From an uncultured Bacteroidota bacterium (GTDB taxonomy: Bacteria > Bacteroidota > Bacteroidia > NS11-12g > UBA9320): a stretch of 6,299 nt of DNA. A program made the position numbers and the translations under genes. Under the pieces are notes generated by a model. It saw only the letters and a list, made by a program, of their open reading frames with translations, ran no database searches and was not told the DNA's origin. Each line of letters opens with the position of its first letter. Position 1 is the stretch's first letter. Positions 1-4,611 of this stretch are shown piece after piece. The stretch lies in the NCBI GenBank assembly GCA_913056425.1, contig CAJXLR010000099.1, positions 1 through 6,299 on the forward strand. Reading direction: 5' to 3'.

Positions 1-759
1 TCGCCATACGACAGGGTTCTCATAAAGGAGTGACTTGATATATAAATCGGAAGACTGACTTGCCGTAGCCGTACTAGAGCCTGCATAGTATGGAGTATTG
101 GCAGGTGAAACATTCGAAAATAATGTATCAGTCAGAGTGACGGATTCATACACCGCTACTTTATCATTTTCATCATAAAGGACTATACCCGCTGTGGTCT
201 CTCCACCTGAAAGATCGTAGTATGTGGCATCTGGTCTAATAATGCGATCACTATTGGGATTGTAGTAACTTCCGCTTTCAAGTGCCAAAGCCCCGTCCAC
301 GATCCTTAAATAGCTTGCAATGGTGCCAACAGTTTGAAAATCTACATTATCTATAGCCACAGAGGCTACCTGCGCACCATACTCAAATGCGTCCGAGGAT
401 AATGAATCCAATGTTATAGTCTCATTTATATCTGAGAATACAAATTCACTGGCTTCTATTACTCCCCAATCATTTCCACCATCAGTTGGGGTGAACTTAA
501 CAGTAAGATCTCCAATTCCCCAACTAGACCAACTAATACTATCACTATTTACAGTATAGCTTCTGTACTCGGAGGTTTCTGAATCAAAGTGCCAGCTTTC
601 GGTGAGATAGAGGACGTCATCTATGATTCGATATAATTGCTTTTGATTGTCCCAGTAAATATCAAAAGAACCCTGCTCTGCACCGGAATACGAAAGGGAT
701 CCGATCGCGACACCATTATCGTGTTCTGCTGGGTTCAAAGATATGAAATTGATAGGCAT
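1..759 (-). CDS. Cadherin-like repeat surface/adhesin protein, partial (5' end truncated, 3' end off window)
   Basis: An uninterrupted minus-strand frame of 253 codons runs from the first in-frame ATG (757-759) off the left edge. The composition is that of an extracellular beta-rich protein: many D, S, T, Y, G and N, very few Lys and no Cys. Two segments resemble cadherin-like repeats of large RTX/LapA-type surface proteins. Residues 6-56 have an 'NGVAIGSLS' strand followed by 'YRIIDDVLYL', and residues 114-160 have 'YGAQVASVAI' followed by 'LRIVDGALAL'; compare the family pattern G-x-V-I-G-T-L ... F-x-I-V-x-G-x-L-x-L. The ATG falls at the edge of a repeat, has no Shine-Dalgarno and no signal peptide, and an in-frame TAA lies at 784-786. 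I therefore infer that the true 5' end was lost, possibly through the IS6 remnant 140 bases away. Coding character is secure; the family assignment is by pattern only. Confidence 0.6.
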   Translation of the reverse strand, partial: MPINFISLNPAEHDNGVAIGSLSYSGAEQGSFDIYWDNQKQLYRIIDDVLYLTESWHFDSETSEYRSYTVNSDSISWSSWGIGDLTVKFTPTDGGNDWGVIEASEFVFSDINETITLDSLSSDAFEYGAQVASVAIDNVDFQTVGTIASYLRIVDGALALESGSYYNPNSDRIIRPDATYYDLSGGETTAGIVLYDENDKVAVYESVTLTDTLFSNVSPANTPYYAGSSTATASQSSDLYIKSLLYENPVVWR

Positions 760-879
760 GAAGGCACCGAAACTAATAGCGTTTTAGATACTAACATAAC
801 TTACACAAGAATTGCCAAATTTTATCTATCAAGCTTTTAATTGGCGTCAGAATAAACCACCCTCCCTGACGGCGCTCGG

Positions 880-893
880 TAATTTAGCTAATC
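880..893. repeat. 14-bp direct repeat, copy 1 (TAATTTAGCTAATC)
   Basis: TAATTTAGCTAATC occurs here and again, in the same orientation, at 2718-2731. It contains the 8-bp palindrome TTAGCTAA. This copy lies 4 bases before the ATG of the IS6 transposase remnant. The two copies flank the polymerase-like gene. An AT-rich 14-mer can recur by chance in 6.3 kb, so its meaning is open. Confidence 0.5.
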
Positions 894-897
894 AGCC

Positions 898-1092
898 ATG
901 CCTAACCCTGAGTCTTTCTATTATTTCAAAACTAGCCCCGAGACTATCCAACTTGCAGTGACGCTGTATGTGAGGTTTCCACTCTCACTGAGAAATGTAT
1001 AAGACTTTTTACATTAACTAGGCGTTGAAGTAAGCTTTGAGTCCGTTCGGTACTTGTGGCAAAGGTTTGGCTTTCAATTTGCAAGCTTGAGA
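898..1092 (+). pseudogene. IS6-family transposase remnant (N-terminal part, two in-frame stops)
   Basis: Reading the plus strand from ATG 898 in one frame gives about 65 codons that match the N-terminal region of IS6/IS26-type transposases. First comes 'PETIQLAVTLYVRFPLSLRNV' (about 940-999), equivalent to the family's 'E-x-I-x-x-A-V-x-L-Y-x-R-F-x-L-S-x-R-D-V'. Then 'GVEVSFESVRYLWQRFG' (1021-1071) corresponds to 'G-I-x-V-S-x-E-T-V-R-x-W-x-x-R-F-G'. Between them are two TAA stops, 1000-1002 and 1015-1017, both where the family usually has Glu (GAA to TAA is a single change). Resemblance ends near codon FAS (about 1086-1092). The DDE catalytic part is missing, so this cannot be active. No second terminal inverted repeat was found. 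The frame stays open to 1222 but is not recognisable beyond 1092. The family match is from memory of conserved motifs. Confidence 0.75.
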
Positions 1093-1200
1093 CTAAATAA
1101 TGCTACTAGGCGGGAAACAATGACAATGCTCCGTGCCGCAATCAACGTTAGTGTCTTACGCAATTCAAACATGAATACAGAGAGATCAATCGAAAAATTA

Positions 1201-2706
1201 TCAAACCTTACTTCCCAAATCTAAAAAAGTACTCAACCGCTTCTCATGACCTGTTTCCATGTAGGCCAAAAGTTCATAAATGTCTTTAGTATTGATTCTA
1301 TTCTCAGGCCTTAATTCTACTTGATTTTTTGACCACACTGCGCGCTCTGCTTCTGACATCTTGTCTGGGTGAGAGGGTTTCTTTTCATTTATTTCTATAC
1401 TTGAGCCTACAAACTGTTGGAATGCCTCTTGCATAACCTTCTCCAAACTTTCCTCATAGCCTGACCTGATTATAAAACTGTCATGTAATGGTAAGATGGG
1501 CATATTATACTTCGCAAAATGGAGCATGACATACTCAGCAATATCACTGTCAATCCTTTGAAGCCTCAATCCTTGGCCAGTATAAAATTTATCAGCGATT
1601 AAGCGATGACGCTCTAGAATAGCTGCAGATAACTGCACCCATGAACAATTACAGTCTTTTCTTCTAAATGCTCTTGGAGGCCGTTTAAGCTCAGCTGTGG
1701 CATTTAGCATGGCATTCAAAGCAATTTTCACCGCCTTACGCATATCGTCCGGATCGGGCATGACCCAACCAGGGCATTTTGGATATATATCCGAATAGCA
1801 GTCATCAGGTGGTATCAGTCCGGCTTCTGCGTAAAGTATTCTTGGATGCAAGTTAGCAAAATCGTATTCCACCATCGGCTTGCCGTTCATTACGATATAC
1901 TGACGATATCCCCTTGGCACTTCTTGCCACCATCCACCGTAAAATCGACCGCCCAAGGTCATTTCGACATCATTAAATACTCTATGCAAATTGCGTCTTG
2001 CTAGATTTAGCTGACGGTCGATGTCCTGCTCGCGCTGCGGTTTTGAGAGCATTTGCACTTGCATTGCAGTGAAGTCATCATCATCAAGACGCAGATCAAA
2101 CCAAAATTTGTTTATGGTATCGTTAATTTTTTGAAGATTAGACCTCATCAGCTTCGTCTTTGAAGTTTCCTCGTATTCAAGAAGCTTCTTTCGCTCAACC
2201 TGTTCTCCATTCACCTCTGTCTTGAAGTTTTGTTGAACCCGAATGAGATTAATATTTTGCGCCTGAGGGATCAGAACAGGCAGCGCTTTTCCCAGCGAAT
2301 TAGGAAACAAATTAACCATTTTCTGAGTAGCAGAGTATCTCGTGAGATAACGCTTTCCATCACTAGTATTGACCCCCTTCTTCTCAATTTTAAGATAGCC
2401 AAGCTCTATCATGCCATTAAAGCATCTTTCGACATGGATTCTGTAGGTTAGCATCTCATTATAGATATTTGCTTTATAATGGTCCTTGCCCAAATGAATT
2501 GAAGCGAATGCTTTTTGATTAGTACTGTGTCGAATAGAAACACTGTCTCTAATTAGCTTCTCTACTGAATATTTCAGTTTCTCTAGTTGCTCATTCTTTA
2601 GCTTTCTTCTGGGACTAGTTTCACCAGGCCAAACCATGTCCTGTAGTTCGTCAACTATGCCATCTACTATCTTATAGAAGGGTGAGTATCTTCTGTCTCT
2701 GATCAC
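1201..2706 (-). CDS. Winged-helix plus family-A/single-subunit-type polymerase palm protein, candidate element replication protein
   Basis: 501 residues. The GTG start (2704-2706) is supported by a strong Shine-Dalgarno, AGAAGGAA, six bases upstream. Residues about 84-134 look like a winged helix: helix 'YRIHVERCFNGMIELGYLKI', then a Gly/Asp/Lys-rich wing ending 'RYLTRYSAT'. A 'GRFYGGWWQEVPRGYRQYI' block (253-271) leads into motif A 'VEYDFANLHPRILY' (279-292; D282). A motif-B-like helix follows at 323-336 (R323, K327, N331, N335), and motif C is 'LHDSF' (407-411; H408, D409). This A-B-C order and spacing fits family-A DNA polymerases and T7-type RNA polymerases; HDS rather than HDE is the T7-like form. 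I see no 3'-5' exonuclease motifs. Similar proteins occur, usually unnamed, in proteobacterial mobile elements. Replication or priming of this element is inference. Residues 150-250 are highly charged and partly helical. The gene is transcribed away from its divergent neighbour at 3037. Confidence 0.72.
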   Translation of the reverse strand: MIRDRRYSPFYKIVDGIVDELQDMVWPGETSPRRKLKNEQLEKLKYSVEKLIRDSVSIRHSTNQKAFASIHLGKDHYKANIYNEMLTYRIHVERCFNGMIELGYLKIEKKGVNTSDGKRYLTRYSATQKMVNLFPNSLGKALPVLIPQAQNINLIRVQQNFKTEVNGEQVERKKLLEYEETSKTKLMRSNLQKINDTINKFWFDLRLDDDDFTAMQVQMLSKPQREQDIDRQLNLARRNLHRVFNDVEMTLGGRFYGGWWQEVPRGYRQYIVMNGKPMVEYDFANLHPRILYAEAGLIPPDDCYSDIYPKCPGWVMPDPDDMRKAVKIALNAMLNATAELKRPPRAFRRKDCNCSWVQLSAAILERHRLIADKFYTGQGLRLQRIDSDIAEYVMLHFAKYNMPILPLHDSFIIRSGYEESLEKVMQEAFQQFVGSSIEINEKKPSHPDKMSEAERAVWSKNQVELRPENRINTKDIYELLAYMETGHEKRLSTFLDLGSKV

Positions 2707-2710
2707 TGTA

Positions 2711-2718
2711 TTCCTTCT
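2711..2718 (-). promoter_or_regulatory. Ribosome binding site for the polymerase-like gene
   Basis: Read on the minus strand this is AGAAGGAA, six bases before the GTG at 2706. It supports GTG as the true start; no better-placed ATG precedes it in frame within reach. Confidence 0.7.
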
Positions 2719-2731
2719 AATTTAGCTAATC
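2718..2731. repeat. 14-bp direct repeat, copy 2 (TAATTTAGCTAATC)
   Basis: Identical to 880-893. It sits immediately 5' of, and just touches, the Shine-Dalgarno of the polymerase-like gene. It carries the palindrome TTAGCTAA, so it could equally be an operator. Confidence 0.5.
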
Positions 2732-2900
2732 TTATTCGCATTAAAGTAGTCTACTAGGAGTCGGCGGCGGAGTGGGTACTAGGTACACTTAGAGAGTATC
2801 AAATTACAGCAATTTGTAAACAGGATAGAGAGCGCCAAAAGAGCAATAAATAATTACGTAAGTAACTGAAATTATTATATATAAATACGTTTTCTTCTTG
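2732..2900. other. Divergent intergenic control region with inverted repeats and AT-rich block
   Basis: No gene is seen. The left part holds AGTAG-T-CTACT (2745-2755) and GTAC-TAG-GTAC (2776-2786), and the 7-mer TACTAGG is repeated 25 bases apart (2752, 2777). Next comes TTACA-N6-TGTAA near 2804-2819. From about 2838 the DNA becomes very AT-rich, with the palindrome TTACGTAA (2854-2861) inside an inverted repeat AATAATT (2849-2855)/AATTATT (2870-2876). Such structure suits operators for the two divergent genes or a melting region next to a replication gene. Which of these it is cannot be told from sequence alone. Confidence 0.4.
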
Positions 2901-2926
2901 GAGATTATCTTCACTAATGGTATACT
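2898..2926 (+). promoter_or_regulatory. Sigma-70-type promoter driving the rightward gene
   Basis: -35 TTGGAG (2898-2903) and -10 TATACT (2921-2926) are separated by exactly 17 bases. Each hexamer has few mismatches to consensus. Transcription would start near 2933, giving an untranslated leader of about 90-100 bases before the coding region at 3021/3037. Confidence 0.6.
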
Positions 2927-2938
2927 AAACTAAAGATA

Positions 2939-3009
2939 AAAGCGCTGCTACTTCTCTATCATGAGAGCTAATTGCAACAGATAATTTAATTAAATTTTGT
3001 GTGCGCTTT
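2939..3009 (+). promoter_or_regulatory. Possible 5'-UTR fold next to the ribosome binding site
   Basis: Within the predicted leader transcript, AAAGCGC (2939-2945) is complementary to GCGCTTT (3003-3009), 7 pairs. The right arm directly abuts the AAGGAG Shine-Dalgarno at 3010-3015. A smaller hairpin TCTC-N6-GAGA lies inside the loop. This could tune access to the ribosome site, but the loop is long and the stem short. Confidence 0.25.
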
Positions 3010-3020
3010 AAGGAGAAATT

Positions 3021-3044
3021 ATGAGAGAGGATGAGTATGACTGA
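3021..3044 (+). CDS. Possible 7-codon leader peptide (MREDEYD)
   Basis: The best Shine-Dalgarno in this stretch, AAGGAG (3010-3015), is ideally spaced (5 bases) from ATG 3021. That ATG opens a frame of only seven codons, ending TGA at 3042-3044. The stop overlaps the preferred start of the next gene (ATG 3037), an arrangement typical of translational coupling. It could instead be accidental, with AAGGAG serving the downstream ATGs at a longer distance. Three of its seven residues are Asp or Glu; there is no run of a single codon suggesting amino-acid attenuation. Confidence 0.25.
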   Translation: MREDEYD

Positions 3045-3684
3045 AACGCAGAAACCTGAGGCAGAAAGTGATGTAGACACTACAAAAAGTGCTGCAATCC
3101 AATTCATTGAAGCAGTTCAGAACTTTGGTGGAGCAACTTACCCGTTAGGTCCAATTACAAACCTGCGGAGATCGCCTTCAGCATTAAATTCAAAGCGTTT
3201 GTCGAATGGGAGAACTCCTGATATCGGCTTCAGTTTTCCTGGGCAGCCATTGCTGATTGCTCAAATCCAAGAAATGCCCCTTTCGTGTAGTGGGAAAAAC
3301 TCCGAGCAAGCTTTTATTTTGAATGAGGAACAATGCTTAGCAATGAACGATGCAGCTAAATCATTTCATACTTTGTATTTCATTTTCTGCGTCGAACTAG
3401 ATTACGTCGAAGGATTATCGGCCTTCAGTTTTGTTTCATTCTCAGACTTTCAAAATGTGCAAAAAACTTCGAGTGAACCCATGCATGGTAATAGCTCACA
3501 TTCAATTCTCCCACTAGGTGCGCTAAGGCCTCTGTATGAGTTATCCGGATGTGGCGGAGATGAGAAGTTGCACATGGCTGATAATCGCAAAAGAGTAAGA
3601 TTGGCAGCCACAAATCGCGCTAAAAAAGCCACCTCTGTTCCAGAAGCGTCAGCCCGAACGTCTAAGAATTTTCCTTGTCGTTAG
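3037..3684 (+). CDS. Unrecognised 215-residue protein, possibly degenerate restriction-endonuclease-like fold
   Basis: I do not recognise this protein. ATG 3037 is preferred because GAGAGG ends six bases before it; ATG 3031 in the same frame would add two residues. The first 20 residues are acidic and probably flexible. The core (about 60-140) alternates predicted strands and helices: 'TPDIGF' (60-65), a strand ending 'LIAQIQE' (73-79), 'LNEEQCLAMNDAAKSF' (95-110), then a hydrophobic strand 'TLYFIFC' (112-118). PD at 61-62, followed 14 residues later by QxQ where nucleases have (D/E)xK, resembles an inactive or variant PD-(D/E)XK fold; that is a weak inference. The last 45 residues are rich in Arg, Lys, Ala and Ser and look disordered and basic, as in nucleic-acid-binding tails. 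There are four Cys in the second half and no signal peptide or membrane segment. It has its own promoter (2898-2926) and faces away from the polymerase-like gene. Confidence 0.6.
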   Translation: MTETQKPEAESDVDTTKSAAIQFIEAVQNFGGATYPLGPITNLRRSPSALNSKRLSNGRTPDIGFSFPGQPLLIAQIQEMPLSCSGKNSEQAFILNEEQCLAMNDAAKSFHTLYFIFCVELDYVEGLSAFSFVSFSDFQNVQKTSSEPMHGNSSHSILPLGALRPLYELSGCGGDEKLHMADNRKRVRLAATNRAKKATSVPEASARTSKNFPCR

Positions 3685-3761
3685 CTGAGATAAAAACTCG
3701 AATTACCACCGGACTAGCTCCATCGTCTGCAACCTCCTAGCCAATGCCGTGAGACCAATTG

Positions 3762-4112
3762 ATGATAAAAGCCCATTTGCAGTGGTTTAATTTAAAATGC
3801 CCATATCCAAGAGACAGTAAGGAGTATGCTGCTGCGAGACGAAGGCTCGAGGGAGCTACATATTCGGACCTGGAAAAGTTGAGAGCAGAATTTGATGAGT
3901 TCGAAGACGGCTCAATTACGGTTAAACACTTTCGTAGAGGCAGTCGGTGGTATTGTAGCATAGGTAACCCACCAGAGGCTCAGAACCTTAAAGGCATACA
4001 ACGTCACGGTAGACGGTTCCGGGTCCAAAAACGCGTTGATGGTGATCTTCGAAAGTGGACATTCGACAATCTAGACGAGGCCATTAAAAAGCGTGATGCT
4101 ATCTTCGCATAA
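3762..4112 (+). CDS. Small basic protein with AP2/integrase-arm-like C-terminal domain
   Basis: 116 residues from ATG 3762; a TTG one codon upstream is in frame but unnecessary. No strong Shine-Dalgarno is visible. The C-terminal 41 residues (76-116) carry the pattern 'KGIQRHGRRFRVQKRVDGD', then 'WTFDNLDEAIKKRDAIF'. This is a three-strand sheet plus helix as in AP2 and integrase arm-type DNA-binding domains (family pattern G-I-x-x-x-x-x-R-(F/Y)-x-V-x-x-x-x-x-G-K ... F-D-T-x-E-E-A-x-x-x-R-D). The N-terminal part (1-60) is charged, with a helical stretch 'SKEYAAARRRLE' and an acidic run 'EFDEFEDG', and is not recognised. It follows the 3037 gene by 77 bases in the same direction and precedes the repeat-rich region before the integrase. 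A role as accessory DNA-binding protein (recombination directionality or regulation) is inferred from context only. Confidence 0.6.
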   Translation: MIKAHLQWFNLKCPYPRDSKEYAAARRRLEGATYSDLEKLRAEFDEFEDGSITVKHFRRGSRWYCSIGNPPEAQNLKGIQRHGRRFRVQKRVDGDLRKWTFDNLDEAIKKRDAIFA

Positions 4113-4161
4113 CTTACCCCAGGGTGGTGCCAAAGAAGCCATATAAGCCCCTCTGGTGAGT

Positions 4162-4210
4162 CTTGTACCCAAGCCGAGTACTGCTCATTATAAGCGCTTG
4201 AGTACCCAAG
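4162..4210. repeat. Two CTTG-N-TACCCAAG motifs
   Basis: CTTGTACCCAAG (4162-4173) and CTTGAGTACCCAAG (4197-4210) share the 9-mer GTACCCAAG and CTTG...CAAG arms, 37 bases apart from repeat to repeat. A looser third copy, GATACCCAGG, lies at 4366-4375. They interleave with the TGAGCAG sites. Confidence 0.4.
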
Positions 4211-4281
4211 ATAGCTGAATATCACTGAGCAGGCGGAAACGATTAATAACCTGTGCTTGAGCAGGTCCCATGTACTGCTCA
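4178..4281. repeat. Four copies of heptamer TGAGCAG (both orientations)
   Basis: GTACTGCTCA at 4178-4187 and again at 4272-4281 (the heptamer on the minus strand), and TGAGCAGG at 4226-4233 and 4258-4265 (plus strand). The last two sites form an inverted repeat with 7-bp arms and a 10-base gap (4258-4281). A near copy, GGAGCAG, lies at 4496-4502. Four exact heptamers in about 100 bases is far beyond chance and suggests binding sites for one protein, for example the integrase arm domain, an excisionase or a repressor. Confidence 0.55.
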
Positions 4282-4404
4282 CATTAAATCGTCAAGAAGA
4301 GGCAAAGAGACAGATGCTGTCAGTTTACTGTTCTAAAATTCCAATCTCAGGTCAGGCTTGTATACGATACCCAGGTATTGGGGGGTGGCACTGGCCTCCT
4401 AGCC

Positions 4405-4433
4405 ATTACTGACCAAATTACTGACCAGATTAC
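4405..4433. repeat. 12-bp tandem repeat, about 2.4 copies
   Basis: ATTACTGACCAA (4405-4416), ATTACTGACCAG (4417-4428) and a partial ATTAC (4429-4433) stand head to tail. A 12-bp period is close to one helical turn, as in paired protein-binding sites. No further copy was seen elsewhere in the window. Confidence 0.5.
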
Positions 4434-4611
4434 GCCTTATTGTGATGAACTGCTTTATACTGTATCCAATAAAATCAGAATGTTAGCAGTAACTCGGAGC
4501 AGTAGTAGAGAACACAACTCACGCTACCCGCTCCATGGATTATCCCCTCTATCGTGTAACCATCTGATCTGTAAGCATGTTTTGTTTTGCAGGTGATGTG
4601 GAGTAGACGAT

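Larger units (their letters stand above)
4113..4611. other. Repeat-rich non-coding region upstream of the integrase (candidate attP/arm-site or control region)
   Basis: About 500 bases without a convincing gene; the short frames here (a TTG-initiated one at 4378-4596 and a minus-strand one at 4004-4282) lack ribosome sites and recognisable products. It contains the TGAGCAG cluster (4178-4281), two CTTG-N4/6-CAAG motifs (4162-4210), a perfect inverted repeat ATACC-CA-GGTAT (4367-4378) and a 12-bp tandem repeat (4405-4433). A TATACT at 4456-4461 could be a -10 box for the integrase, but no good -35 sits in front of it. No terminator with a T tract was found. Confidence 0.5.

Noticed and set aside
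637..840. 67-codon plus-strand open frame
   Set aside because: It lies largely opposite the surface-protein coding frame, has no ribosome site and no recognisable product.
845..871. Inverted repeat CGTCAG-N15-CTGACG as a terminator
   Set aside because: Only six pairs, a long loop and no T tract on either strand.
1093..1221. Continuation of the IS6 frame to the stop at 1222
   Set aside because: Open but without resemblance to the transposase beyond about 1092; the last part is antisense to the polymerase-like gene.
2230..2451. 73-codon plus-strand open frame
   Set aside because: It is antisense to the polymerase-like gene, whose motifs span this stretch's frame; no start signal.
4004..4282. 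92-codon minus-strand open frame
   Set aside because: It is half antisense to the 116-residue gene and half inside the repeat cluster; no ribosome site or known pattern.
3733..4405. 11-mer CCTCCTAGCCA at 3733-3743 and 4395-4405 as attachment repeats
   Set aside because: A few identical 11-mers are expected by chance in 6.3 kb, and the copies sit inside the element rather than at its ends.
4378..4596. 72-codon frame starting with TTG just before the integrase
   Set aside because: There is no Shine-Dalgarno, it runs through the tandem repeat (giving ITDQITDQI) and its composition is not protein-like; treated as non-coding.
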